Below, piece after piece: positions 42,381 to 52,042 of a stretch of 64,000 bases of DNA (its first letter is position 1; every line of letters begins with the position of its first letter). Below the pieces are notes generated by a model. The model made no database searches and was not told where the DNA came from. It was given only the letters and a program-made list of their open reading frames with translations. This DNA comes from Rhodobacter sp. (GTDB lineage: Bacteria > Pseudomonadota > Alphaproteobacteria > Rhodobacterales > Rhodobacteraceae). Location of the stretch: contig JACKKG010000001.1 of NCBI GenBank assembly GCA_020637515.1, forward strand, positions 2,510,501-2,574,500, given 5' to 3'. The translations under genes were made by a program, and so were the position numbers.

Positions 42381-43597
42381 AGAACCCGGTCCAGCGCGGC
42401 GATCAGTTGGTCCACCTCGGCACGCGCGGTGTAATGGACGAAGCTCATGCGCAGCACGCCGTGGTCGGGATTGGCACCCTGCGCCGCCAGCGCGCGGACG
42501 GCATAGAAATCGCCGCCCCCCGCCATGATCCCCAGCCCGGCCAGATCGCGCGCGATATCGACGCCGCGCCGTTCGGCCATCACGGCGACCGTGGGCGCGC
42601 GCCGCGCGGCCTGTTTCGGCCCCAGCAGCCGCAATTCATTGCGGCCGCCCAGGTAGTCCAGCAGCGGTTGCAGCAGCGCCGTTTCATGCGCGCGCATCAG
42701 ATCGTGCACCAGCGCCGCGCGTCCCTTGGGGTCCAGCCCCGCGCCGCCGTGATGCGCGGCCTGCGCGTCGATGTAATCGGCCATCCCGGCACAGGCGGCC
42801 ACCTGCGCGTGGTCGGGGCCGGCCGGGGTAAAGCGTTTGAACAGGTCGTCGCCGTTGAAATAGTGCCCCTGGTTGGGCAGCGCCATCCCCAGGGCGCGGC
42901 GGATGACCAGAATTCCCTGATGGGGGCCATAGGTCTTGTAGGCGGAAAACAGGTAGATATCCGCCCCCAGCGCGGCGATGTCGGGAAAGCCGTGCGGCGC
43001 GTAGCTGACGCCGTCCACGCAGACCACGGCGCCCTCGGCATGGGCCATGGCGGCGATCTCGGCCACGGGGTTCACCTCGGCCACGACGTTCGAGCAATGG
43101 GGAAAGCACACCAGCTTCGCGCCTTTCAGCAGCGGGCCCAGCCGGTCCAGCGGCAGGTGTCCGGTCGCCGGGTCGATCTGCCATTCGCGCACCTCGATGC
43201 CGCTGTCGGCCAGCCGGCGCCAGGGCCCGGTGTTGGCCTCGTGGTCCTGGTTGGTGACGACGATCGCATCGCCCGGTTTCAGGTGCTGGCGAAAGGCCTG
43301 CGCCAGCACATAGGTGTTGGCCGTGGTCGAGGGGCCAAAGGACACCTCGTCCGTCGCGACGCCCATCAGCGCCGCCAGGCGGGCGCGGGCCTCGTCCATC
43401 TCCTCGCCGCCCAGGCGGCTGGCCTCGTAGGGGCCATAGGGCTGGACCTTGCGCTGGTGGTAGAAGCGCGTCAGCCGGTCAATGACCGGCTTGCAGGTAT
43501 AGCTGCCACCGGCGTTCTCGAAGAAGGCCTGCCCTTGCAGGGCGGGCTCGGCAAAGGCCGGGAATTGGGCGCGCGTGAAATCGAGGTCCAGAACCAT
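42377..43597 (-). CDS. PLP-dependent cysteine desulfurase-like aminotransferase (class V)
   Basis: A 406-residue fold-type I enzyme. PLP-binding features: SFGPSTTANTYVLA, His119 in DQDHEAN-like NQDHEAN, Asp195 in CVDGVSYAPH and the Schiff-base lysine Lys221 in FSAYKTYGPHQG. The active-site cysteine of SufS/IscS is not evident, so desulfurase activity is doubtful; isopenicillin-N-epimerase-like or selenocysteine-lyase-like chemistry is possible. It starts behind GGGAG and runs into phrB with a four-base overlap. Divergent from a FadR-type regulator. Confidence 0.85.
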   Translation of the reverse strand: MVLDLDFTRAQFPAFAEPALQGQAFFENAGGSYTCKPVIDRLTRFYHQRKVQPYGPYEASRLGGEEMDEARARLAALMGVATDEVSFGPSTTANTYVLAQAFRQHLKPGDAIVVTNQDHEANTGPWRRLADSGIEVREWQIDPATGHLPLDRLGPLLKGAKLVCFPHCSNVVAEVNPVAEIAAMAHAEGAVVCVDGVSYAPHGFPDIAALGADIYLFSAYKTYGPHQGILVIRRALGMALPNQGHYFNGDDLFKRFTPAGPDHAQVAACAGMADYIDAQAAHHGGAGLDPKGRAALVHDLMRAHETALLQPLLDYLGGRNELRLLGPKQAARRAPTVAVMAERRGVDIARDLAGLGIMAGGGDFYAVRALAAQGANPDHGVLRMSFVHYTARAEVDQLIAALDRVL

Positions 43598-43680
43598 GCG
43601 AATCTCCCTGTTGTCGGGGCACGATAGGACGGCGCCGGGCCGCCGACCAGAGCAACGGGCGGATTGACACGACTTCCGAG

Positions 43681-43702
43681 GTCTGACATTCTATTGACAG
43701 AC
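43681..43702. promoter_or_regulatory. Possible operator upstream of the FadR-type regulator
   Basis: GTCTG (43681-43685) and CAGAC (43698-43702) form an inverted repeat, and TGACA occurs twice eleven bases apart (43684-43688, 43695-43699). The site overlaps a TTGACA-type -35 box and lies in the 139-base divergent region. It is a candidate binding site for the adjacent GntR/FadR protein. Confidence 0.35.
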
Positions 43703-43736
43703 AATAAAAAACCCTTGAATCGAGCAGGTTCGCCCC

Positions 43737-44537
43737 ATGAAAGCGCCCTTACCCCCAGCGGGCAAGAGCCCCGATCGCGCCACCGCGATCGCCGGACTCT
43801 TGCAAGACAACATCGTCTCGGGTCACTACGTTGCGGGCGACCGGCTGCCGTCCGAGGCCGACCTGTGCGCCCATTTCAAGGTGTCGCGCCCGACCCTGCG
43901 CGAGGCCCTGGGCCGCCTGGCCGCGCGCGGGCTGATCGCGTCGCGGCGCGGCGCGGGCGGCGGCGCCTTCGTCACCAGCCCCGACCCGGCTGTCGCGGGC
44001 GAGCAGATCGCGGCCCTGATCGCGCTCACCACCCGGGCCGAGGGCAACGCCCATCGCCCGCTGCTGACCGAGGCCCGCATCCAGATGCAACTGGGCTGCG
44101 CCGATCTGGCGGTGTTGCGCCGGGCCGACATCGCCGACCTGCGCGCCGAGATCGACCTGCAATCGGATTTCGCCTTGCCCGAGGCCGATTTCGTCGCGTC
44201 GATGAAGCGCATGAACCTGGCGCTGGCCATGGCATCGGGGAACGCGGCGATGGCGATGCTGACGCAGGGCCTGGTCGAGGCCGAGTTCGCGCTGATGCCC
44301 GAGGGGGGGTATCCCACCCGGCTGCGCGCGCGCTACCTGTCCTATCATGTGCGCATCGCCAATGGCATCGCGGGCGGCCGGGTCGAGGACACGCGCGCCG
44401 CGCTGACCGAGCTGTGGAGCTTCGAGATCGAGCGCGCGAACGGAGGCCCCGACGATGCCCAGCCGGTCGAGCGGCCACCGAAGATGCGCGATCTGCGCCT
44501 GCCGCCCGTGCAACGTCTGACGCCCCTCGAGGAGTGA
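43737..44537 (+). CDS. GntR-family regulator, FadR subfamily
   Basis: A 266-residue protein with a winged helix at about 15-85 (GDRLPSEADLCAHFKVSRPTLREAL, quoted in parts) and an all-helical ligand-binding FCD domain at 95-235. FadR-type regulators control catabolic or fatty-acid genes in response to organic-acid effectors. It is divergent from the class V aminotransferase and upstream of a K+ channel. Neighbours do not reveal the effector. Confidence 0.88.
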   Translation: MKAPLPPAGKSPDRATAIAGLLQDNIVSGHYVAGDRLPSEADLCAHFKVSRPTLREALGRLAARGLIASRRGAGGGAFVTSPDPAVAGEQIAALIALTTRAEGNAHRPLLTEARIQMQLGCADLAVLRRADIADLRAEIDLQSDFALPEADFVASMKRMNLALAMASGNAAMAMLTQGLVEAEFALMPEGGYPTRLRARYLSYHVRIANGIAGGRVEDTRAALTELWSFEIERANGGPDDAQPVERPPKMRDLRLPPVQRLTPLEE

Positions 44538-44546
44538 ACCGCGACC

Positions 44547-45320
44547 ATGGCCGCAACCCTGCGTCACCGGCTCTCGACCGTCATCGACCCTGAAATGAAC
44601 ACCCGGCCCGGGCTGTCGGGTTTCAATCAGGTGGTGATCGCCTGCATCCTGTTGCTGGTGGTCATCGGCGTGATGGAAACCGAGGTCCATTTCATCCGCC
44701 ATTACGGCGGACTGGCCAGCGGGCTGAAAACGGTGCTGTTCGTATTTTTCGCCATCGAATACCTGTTGCGGCTGTGGGTTGCGCCGCTGAACCCCAAAGT
44801 CCGCAGCATGCTGCATTATGCGCTGTCGCCGGCTGCATTGCTGGACCTGGCGGTGATGGTCACCTTTGTCACGCCCTTCCTGGGGCTTGAGGTCACGGTG
44901 TTCCGGCTGCTGCAACTGACCCGGCTGGTGCGGCTGGCGCGGCTGGGCCGGTTCAGCCGGGCGCTGAATCTGGTCTATGTCGCCATCCGGTCGCGATCGA
45001 CCGAGCTGTCGCTGGCCTTTGGCCTGGCGTTCGCGCTGATGCTGGCGGCCTCGACCCTGCTCTATTTCGTCGAATCCACCGCCCAGCCCGAGGCCTTCGG
45101 ATCGATCCCGCGGGCGATGTGGTGGGCGGTCGAGACGCTGACCACGGTGGGCTACGGCGATGTGGTGCCGGTGACGCCGCTGGGCCGGTTCCTGGCGGCG
45201 GTGACCGCGCTGTGCGGGATCGGCATCATCGCGCTGCCGACCGGGATGCTGGCGGGCGCCTTTTCCGACGCAATTCGCCACGCGCGCGAGGATCGCCAAC
45301 ACGGCGGCCCCGACACCTGA
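44547..45320 (+). CDS. Voltage-gated potassium channel
   Basis: A 257-residue protein with six membrane helices. The fourth carries arginines at every third position (Arg120, 126, 129, 132, 135, 138), a voltage sensor, and the pore has the selectivity filter TTVGYGD (199-205). It belongs to the Kv/KvAP-like prokaryotic channels. It would pass K+ in response to membrane potential. No cytosolic C-terminal regulatory domain is present; the protein ends soon after S6. Confidence 0.9.
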   Translation: MAATLRHRLSTVIDPEMNTRPGLSGFNQVVIACILLLVVIGVMETEVHFIRHYGGLASGLKTVLFVFFAIEYLLRLWVAPLNPKVRSMLHYALSPAALLDLAVMVTFVTPFLGLEVTVFRLLQLTRLVRLARLGRFSRALNLVYVAIRSRSTELSLAFGLAFALMLAASTLLYFVESTAQPEAFGSIPRAMWWAVETLTTVGYGDVVPVTPLGRFLAAVTALCGIGIIALPTGMLAGAFSDAIRHAREDRQHGGPDT

Positions 45321-45326
45321 CCCCCC

Positions 45327-45355
45327 TTGAGACCGCGCCGCCCTGCGCCTATATT
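45327..45355 (+). promoter_or_regulatory. Promoter of ssrA
   Basis: TTGAGA (45327-45332) and TATATT (45350-45355) are separated by 17 bases. Transcription would begin near 45362, shortly before a hairpin (GTTCCC/GGGGAC, 45362-45379) and the first mature piece of the tmRNA. Confidence 0.6.
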
Positions 45356-45379
45356 GGCGCTGTTCCCGGCAACGGGGAC

Positions 45380-45682
45380 TATGGACATAAACGCGCTCGG
45401 AATAATCGGATCGGACCCGGGGGCGGTACCCGGCGGCTCCACCAAAGTCCTTCATTGGGGGCAAATGGGGCCGAAACAGGATCGACGAACGTCTAAAGGG
45501 GTTTGCTTTGTCCCGGTGAGCGACCACCGTTATCGGTGCAAAACGTACAGTTGCCAATGACAACCGTGCTCCGGTGGCCGTCGCTGCGTAATGCAGTTGA
45601 CCTAAACCGATTCTAAGTCCTGGCGCTTAGCCGCGTCAGGCGGGGTTCGCAGGCACCTGGCAACAGAAGCCTGCACTTTCCC
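45380..45682 (+). ncRNA. ssrA: Circularly permuted (two-piece) tmRNA
   Basis: The acceptor piece comes first: a T-arm-like CCGGG/CCCGG stem, then CGGCTCC and ACCA (45441-45444). After a ~22-base spacer the coding piece begins at 45467 with GGGGCCGAAACAGGATCGAC, whose first seven bases pair with CGGCTCC (one G-U). The tag frame runs 45553-45591 and reads ANDNRAPVAVAA then TAA. Downstream are pseudoknot-like stems including GCAGGC/GCCTGC. This permuted order is the alphaproteobacterial form: a precursor is cut into two RNAs that stay base-paired. Tagged proteins are freed from stalled ribosomes and degraded. Outer ends are approximate. Confidence 0.93.
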
Positions 45683-45801
45683 CACCACATGCCGCGTGCC
45701 GACGCCCCGGATCGGATCGGTTTTCTGCAACCGCGAATGCGCTGAAGGCTTTTCTTCGCCTGCGAAAACCCTATGCTGGCCCAAACGAAACGGGGGCAGG
45801 C

Positions 45802-46269
45802 ATGGACCGTGGAATCGATTACGGCAACCTCATGCACCAGGCCATGCGCGGTCTGATCCGCGAGGTCATGACCCGCGTCGAGCAGGGCGGCCTGCCCGGC
45901 GCGCATCACTTCTTCATCACGTTGAACACCCATTACCCGGGTGTCGAGATGGCCGACTGGCTGCGCGCGCGCTATCCCGACGAGATCACCATCGTGATCC
46001 AGAACTGGTATGAGAACCTGACCGTGGACGATGGCGGCTTTGCAGTGACGCTGAATTTCGGCAATCAACCCGAGCCGCTCTATATCCCCTTCGACGCGAT
46101 CTCGACCTTCGTCGATCCCTCGGTCGAGTTCGGCCTGAAATTCGAGACCCAGCTCGACGATGAGGACGACGACGAGGACGAGGACGACGAGGATGCCGAA
46201 CTCCTCCATTCCGAGCCCGAGCCGCACAAGGCGGGCGAGGTCGTGAGCCTCGACAAGTTCCGCAAGTAA
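45802..46269 (+). CDS. sspB: ClpXP adaptor SspB (alpha type)
   Basis: A 155-residue protein matching alphaproteobacterial SspB: HHFFITLNTHYPGVEM, IVIQNWYENLTV, FAVTLNFGNQPEPLYIPFDAI. An acidic linker (119-132, mostly Asp and Glu) leads to the C-terminal ClpX-binding tail GEVVSLDKFRK. It captures ssrA-tagged proteins through the AANDN part of the tag and delivers them to ClpXP. Notably it lies ~120 bases downstream of ssrA itself. Confidence 0.93.
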   Translation: MDRGIDYGNLMHQAMRGLIREVMTRVEQGGLPGAHHFFITLNTHYPGVEMADWLRARYPDEITIVIQNWYENLTVDDGGFAVTLNFGNQPEPLYIPFDAISTFVDPSVEFGLKFETQLDDEDDDEDEDDEDAELLHSEPEPHKAGEVVSLDKFRK

Positions 46270-46366
46270 CGGCGCGCGCGCCACGGGTTTTGTCGCTCCC
46301 GAGCCCCCGCACGGGGTTGCGCCACCCGCGGCCCGCGCCCATCTTGGCAGGAAACCGGAGCGATCC

Positions 46367-46831
46367 ATGAGCAAATCCCTGAAACGCGTGGCCGCGGCCA
46401 TCGAAGACGCGGGCCTCGAGGCCGAGATCCTGAACCCCGGCCCCAGCCGCACCGCCGACGAGGCCGCCGCGGCCTGCGGCTGCGCGCTGGACCAGATCGT
46501 GAAGTCGCTGATCTTTCAAGGCACGAGCGGCACGATCTATCTGTTCCTGACCGCCGGCGGCAACCGGCTGGACCTGGACAAGGCGGCGGCCCTCGCTGGC
46601 GAACCGCTGGAACGGGCGGATGCCAACACGGTGCGCGCGGTGACCGGCTTCGCCATCGGCGGCGTCGCGCCGCTGGGGCATCTGAGCGCGCCCGCGATCT
46701 TCGCCGACCCGCGGCTGAAGGATTTCCCCGTGGTCTACGCGGCCGCGGGCACGCCGAACCATGTCTTTTCGGTGGACCCGGGCGCGCTGTTCGCCGCCTG
46801 CGGCGCGCACGAGGCCGCGTTCACGCAATGA
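46367..46831 (+). CDS. YbaK/EbsC-family aminoacyl-tRNA editing-domain protein
   Basis: A 154-residue YbaK-fold protein with the key lysine Lys46 in DQIVKSLIF, the GG loop TAGGNRLDL and FAIGGVAPLGH. Stand-alone YbaK/ProX proteins clear mischarged Cys- or Ala-tRNAPro. The G-V-A-P-L-G-H segment favours the EbsC/YbaK group. The stop overlaps the RDD gene start by four bases. Confidence 0.85.
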   Translation: MSKSLKRVAAAIEDAGLEAEILNPGPSRTADEAAAACGCALDQIVKSLIFQGTSGTIYLFLTAGGNRLDLDKAAALAGEPLERADANTVRAVTGFAIGGVAPLGHLSAPAIFADPRLKDFPVVYAAAGTPNHVFSVDPGALFAACGAHEAAFTQ

Positions 46832-47262
46832 GCCTGCCGCACCCCGAAGACGACCCCGCCTTTTACGACCATCTCATCGCCAAGCGGTTCCTGGCCTGGG
46901 TGATCGACCTGCTGGTGACGGCGCTGCTGACGCTGTTGGTCATCGTGCTGACGCTGGGGTTGGCGGCCCTGGTGTTTCCGCTGGTCTGGGCGGTCATCGC
47001 GGTCGCCTATCGCACGGTGATGCTGACCCGCTATGGTGCGACGGCCGGGATGCTGGTCGCCGCGGTGCGGTTGCGCCGTCTCGATGGCCGGCGCCCGGAT
47101 TCGACCCTGTGCCTGTGGCACTCGGCGCTCTATTCGGGGTCGATGATCGTGTTTCCGGTGCAGATCGCCTCGGTCGCGATGATGCTGACGACGCCCTATC
47201 GCCAGGGGCTGAACGACTGGATTCTGGGGACCACCATCCTCAACGATTATGTCGAACGATGA
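46828..47262 (+). CDS. RDD family membrane protein
   Basis: A 144-residue protein with three membrane segments and the RDD pattern: KRFLAWVIDLLVTALL (Arg and Asp) and, after the second helix, RYGATAGMLVAAVRLRRLDG. RDD proteins are small inner-membrane proteins, one group of which has been linked to Na+/Li+ exchange; function is otherwise unclear. It is coupled to the YbaK gene and followed by bpt, as is usual in Rhodobacteraceae. Confidence 0.88.
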   Translation: MSLPHPEDDPAFYDHLIAKRFLAWVIDLLVTALLTLLVIVLTLGLAALVFPLVWAVIAVAYRTVMLTRYGATAGMLVAAVRLRRLDGRRPDSTLCLWHSALYSGSMIVFPVQIASVAMMLTTPYRQGLNDWILGTTILNDYVER

Positions 47263-47386
47263 CGCCTCGGCGCGGATGAACACGGGACTTGGCGGACGGG
47301 GTCGGCCTTGCTAACGTGACCACGATGCGCAAGGGATCAGGGCGCGTCGGATCACGCCGAGCACTGGAAAGGACGGGGCGCCCACC

Positions 47387-48247
47387 ATGCGCCATACGCT
47401 GCCCATCGCACCGCAATTCTACGTCACGGCGCCACAGCCCTGCCCCTATCTGGCCGGGCAGAGCGAACGCAAGCTGTTCACGGCGTTGACCGGCGACGGC
47501 GCGCGCGCGCTCAACGATACGCTGTCGAAACAGGGATTTCGCCGCTCGCAGAACGTGCTGTATCGGCCGGCCTGTTCGGAATGCGCGGCCTGCCTGTCGG
47601 CGCGTATCCGGGTGGCCGATTTCGCCCCGACGCGCAGTCAGCGCAAGACCGCCAACCGCAACGCGCATCTGCACCGCGAGGCCACCAGCGCCTGGGCCAC
47701 CGACGAACAGTTCGCGCTGTTCCGCCGCTATCTGGACAGCCGGCATGCCGATGGCGGCATGGCGGACATGGATATCTTCGAATTCGCAGCCATGATCGAG
47801 GAAACGCCGGTCCGCTCGCGGGTGATCGAATACACCGAGCGCCCCGACGGCAGCACGCGCAAGGGCCGGGGATCCGGGCGCAGCCTGGTGGCGGTCTGCC
47901 TGACCGACGTGCTGGATGACGGGTTGAGCCTGGTCTATTCCTTTTACGACCCCGACCGCATCAAGGACGGGCTGGGCACCTACATGATCCTCGATCACGT
48001 CGCCCTGGCGCGGCAGGCCGGCCTGCCATACGTCTATCTGGGCTACTGGGTGCCGGGCAGCGCCAAGATGGCCTACAAGGCGCGGTTCGGCGCGCTCGAG
48101 GTCTACCGCGAGGGCGCGTGGCAGGACCTGGGCGATCCCGCCGGTTATGACCGCCAGTTGCACCCGCTGGCGGTGCGACCGATCACCGAGCAGGTCGCCG
48201 CGATCACCCTGCCGCCCGCCGAATCAGGGGGCAGATCGGTGCGCTGA
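47387..48247 (+). CDS. bpt: Aspartate/glutamate leucyltransferase (arginyltransferase-like)
   Basis: A 286-residue protein with the conserved cysteine cluster ACSECAACLSARI and the C-terminal domain LVYSFYDPDRIKDGLGTYMILDHV, LGYWVPGSAKMAYKARF (in parts). Bpt adds leucine to proteins with N-terminal Asp or Glu, creating an N-degron for ClpS/ClpAP. With ssrA-sspB nearby, two protein-tagging routes to Clp proteases are encoded within 3 kb. Confidence 0.95.
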   Translation: MRHTLPIAPQFYVTAPQPCPYLAGQSERKLFTALTGDGARALNDTLSKQGFRRSQNVLYRPACSECAACLSARIRVADFAPTRSQRKTANRNAHLHREATSAWATDEQFALFRRYLDSRHADGGMADMDIFEFAAMIEETPVRSRVIEYTERPDGSTRKGRGSGRSLVAVCLTDVLDDGLSLVYSFYDPDRIKDGLGTYMILDHVALARQAGLPYVYLGYWVPGSAKMAYKARFGALEVYREGAWQDLGDPAGYDRQLHPLAVRPITEQVAAITLPPAESGGRSVR

Positions 48248-48344
48248 TCGCGTCTGCTTTGCGATTTTTGCGCTGCGACACCCTGCCGCGCAATATTTGC
48301 AAAGAAAATCGCGGGAAATGGTTCGAAACCCGCGCTCAGCCCGG

Positions 48345-48373
48345 TTGACGCTGCTGTGCGGCGGACGTAATGT
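48345..48373 (+). promoter_or_regulatory. Promoter of the ilvBH leader
   Basis: TTGACG (48345-48350) and TAATGT (48368-48373) are 17 bases apart, about 25 bases before the leader peptide start at 48398. The gap 48248-48548 between bpt and ilvB otherwise holds the leader peptide and attenuator; bases 48248-48344 show no other feature. Confidence 0.6.
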
Positions 48374-48397
48374 CCCCGCGAACACGAGGAGAGGCGG

Positions 48398-48445
48398 ATG
48401 TCCGCTGTACTTATCAGTTCCGGGGGACCATACGGACAGGCCTGA
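48398..48445 (+). CDS. ilv leader peptide (attenuation)
   Basis: A 15-codon frame reading MSAVLISSGGPYGQA, with an AGGAG ribosome site seven bases upstream. Codons 4-6 are Val-Leu-Ile (GTA CTT ATC), the three branched-chain amino acids in a row. It precedes a terminator and ilvB, the classic arrangement for transcription attenuation. Caulobacter ilvBN is known to be attenuated this way. When charged branched-chain tRNAs are scarce, stalling at these codons would keep the terminator from forming. Confidence 0.85.
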   Translation: MSAVLISSGGPYGQA

Positions 48446-48490
48446 GCCTGCACCGACGTCCCCCGCTGCCCCCCTGACAGGGGGTTTTTT
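48422..48490 (+). terminator. Attenuator terminator and competing stems of ilvBH
   Basis: The terminator is CCCCC(C) (48469-48474) / GGGGG (48480-48484) with loop TGACA and six Ts (48485-48490). Upstream, GGGGGAC (48422-48428, inside the leader peptide frame) can pair with GTCCCCC (48458-48464), and CAGGC/GCCTG (48437-48441, 48446-48450) forms a local hairpin. The G-rich segment can also compete for the C-tract of the terminator, giving mutually exclusive folds. Confidence 0.8.
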
Positions 48491-48548
48491 GTTGCCCAAA
48501 CGGCCGGTCTGAGTCAAAGGCTGGCACGAGACCAAGGTGGAGAAGATC

Positions 48549-50318
<1,770 letters not shown>

Positions 50319-50408
50319 CGCCCGGCAGCCCCCACCGGCCCCGTGTCGTGGCGGCGACGCGGGTCCGCGCCGCCTCCCCGCCCATTCCCTCCCGCATTGA
50401 GGTCTGCC

Positions 50409-50969
50409 ATGTCTCCGCTTCAAATCTCGCAAGGCTCGTCCAAGCATTCGGCCTATGAACTTCGCGATCCCCACGCCGAGGTGATCGAAAGCCACACGCT
50501 GGCGGTCATCGTCGATAACGAACCGGGCGTTCTGGCGCGGGTGATCGGGCTGTTCTCGGGGCGCGGTTACAACATCGAAAGCCTGACCGTGGCCGAGACC
50601 GACCACCAGGGCCATCGCTCGCGCATCACCATCGTCACCACGGGCACGCCGCAGGTGATCGAACAGATCAAGGCCCAGCTCGGCCGCATGGTGCCCGTGC
50701 ACGAGGTCCACGACCTGACCGTCGAAGGCCACGCGGTCGAGCGTGAGCTTGCCCTTCTCAAGGTCGCCGGCAAGGGCGAGTCGCGGATCGAGGCCCTGCG
50801 CCTGGCCGAGATCTTCCGCGCCAATGTCGTCGATTCGACGCTGCAAAGCTTCGTCTTCGAAATGACCGGCGCGCCCTCCAAGATCGACGCCTTCGCCGAG
50901 TTGATGCGCCCCCTGGGACTGACCGAGATCGCCCGCACCGGCGTCGCGGCGCTTGCAAGGGGCGTCTGA
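50409..50969 (+). CDS. ilvH: Acetolactate synthase small (regulatory) subunit
   Basis: A 186-residue protein with an N-terminal ACT domain (HTLAVIVDNEPGVLARVIGLFSGRGYNIESLTV, in parts) and a second ACT-like region. It binds valine and stimulates the large subunit. It follows ilvB by 90 bases, longer than usual; the gap is GC-rich with no clear hairpin. Confidence 0.97.
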   Translation: MSPLQISQGSSKHSAYELRDPHAEVIESHTLAVIVDNEPGVLARVIGLFSGRGYNIESLTVAETDHQGHRSRITIVTTGTPQVIEQIKAQLGRMVPVHEVHDLTVEGHAVERELALLKVAGKGESRIEALRLAEIFRANVVDSTLQSFVFEMTGAPSKIDAFAELMRPLGLTEIARTGVAALARGV

Positions 50970-50993
50970 CCCCTGCGCCGCGCCCTGCCCTAT

Positions 50994-51407
50994 GTGACCG
51001 GTGCGGCGCTGGCGGCGGCGTTGGTGCTGACCGGCGTGGCCGCCTGGCAGACCGTGCGGATCGCGCAGCGAACGCCCCCTGGCACGCCGACCACCGCGCG
51101 GGTGCTGGCGCGCAGCTTTCGCCCCCCCGCGCCGGGGATGCTGGCCGAAAGCCGCGTGCAGGTGCTGGTCGATCTGCCCGGGCGCGGCCCTGTCACGCTG
51201 GAGGTCGCGCACCCGCCGGCCTCTCTTTGTGCGGTCCATGACGGCGCGATCCTTGCCATGGCGCTGACCGAGGGCGACCCGCCGACGCTGGCCTGCATGC
51301 CGCAGATCCCCTTGCAACGCCGCCGCGCGACACTGGTCGCCCTGGTGCTGGCGCTTGGCGTCGCGGCGCTGTCGTCCCTGGCATTCCGCATCCTGAGGCC
51401 GCGATGA
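50994..51407 (+). CDS. Hypothetical protein with two membrane segments
   Basis: 137 residues from a GTG with no ribosome site, so the start is weak. Hydrophobic segments lie at about 2-20 and 112-131, with a ~90-residue loop of beta character (RVQVLVDLPGRGPVTLEVAH) and two cysteines (SLCAVHDG, LACMPQ) that could be disulfide-bonded outside the membrane. I do not recognise a family. Its stop overlaps the next ATG (ATGA). Confidence 0.5.
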   Translation: MTGAALAAALVLTGVAAWQTVRIAQRTPPGTPTTARVLARSFRPPAPGMLAESRVQVLVDLPGRGPVTLEVAHPPASLCAVHDGAILAMALTEGDPPTLACMPQIPLQRRRATLVALVLALGVAALSSLAFRILRPR

Positions 51408-52042
51408 CCCTTCCGCCCCTGACCCGACTGGCGGGCCACGACGTGCTGTTCGTCATGGCGGCCCCGGCCGAATTCGGCCCCCATCTGCAAGCCCGCATCA
51501 CGCCCCTGATTACCGGGATCGGCCCGATCGAGGCCGCGATCGGCACCGCGCGCGCGCTGGCGCGCCTGGCCCATGGCGGGACGCTGCCCGATCTCGTGGT
51601 GTCGCTGGGATCGGCGGGATCGGCGCGGCTGGATCACTGCGGTCTCTACCAGGCCAGCCACGTCGCCTGGCGCGACATCGACGCCTCGGCGTTGGGGTTC
51701 GAGCGGGGCACCACGCCGCTTCTGGACCTGCCCGCCGTGCTGCCCCTGCCCTTGCGTCTGCCCGGCATCCCCGAGGCCACCCTGTCCACCGGCGCGACCG
51801 TCGTTTCGGGCCCCGCCTACGCGACGATCGCCCAGGACATGGTGGACATGGAAACCTTTGCCGTGCTGCGCGCCTGCATGGGCGTGGACCGGCCGCTGAT
51901 GGCGCTGCGCGGCATCTCGGACGGGCACGCCGAGCTGACGGGCCTGCACGACTGGACGGCCTATCTGCACATCATCGACGAGAAGCTGGCCCAGGCCGTG
52001 GACACGCTGACCGACGCGCTGGCGGCGGGATTGCTGGCCTAG
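51404..52042 (+). CDS. 5'-methylthioadenosine/S-adenosylhomocysteine nucleosidase-like protein
   Basis: A 212-residue PNP/UDP-phosphorylase-fold protein. It has TGIGPIEAAIGTARAL, VSLGSAGSA, and the family signature VDMETFAVLR followed by GISDGHA, where Glu and Asp of MTA/SAH nucleosidases act. It would hydrolyse methylthioadenosine or S-adenosylhomocysteine and remove products that inhibit methylases. The N-terminal part is somewhat shorter than E. coli MtnN (232). Overlaps the convergent flavoprotein gene by four bases. Confidence 0.8.
   Translation: MTLPPLTRLAGHDVLFVMAAPAEFGPHLQARITPLITGIGPIEAAIGTARALARLAHGGTLPDLVVSLGSAGSARLDHCGLYQASHVAWRDIDASALGFERGTTPLLDLPAVLPLPLRLPGIPEATLSTGATVVSGPAYATIAQDMVDMETFAVLRACMGVDRPLMALRGISDGHAELTGLHDWTAYLHIIDEKLAQAVDTLTDALAAGLLA

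Noticed and set aside
42377..43597. Assignment as SufS/IscS cysteine desulfurase
   Set aside because: No recognisable active-site cysteine near the expected C-terminal loop and no suf or isc genes around it; kept as a class V PLP enzyme.
45602..45784. Short minus-strand frame and other small frames across 45327-45801
   Set aside because: They fall in ssrA, whose pairing and tag frame are clear, so the apparent frames are not genes.
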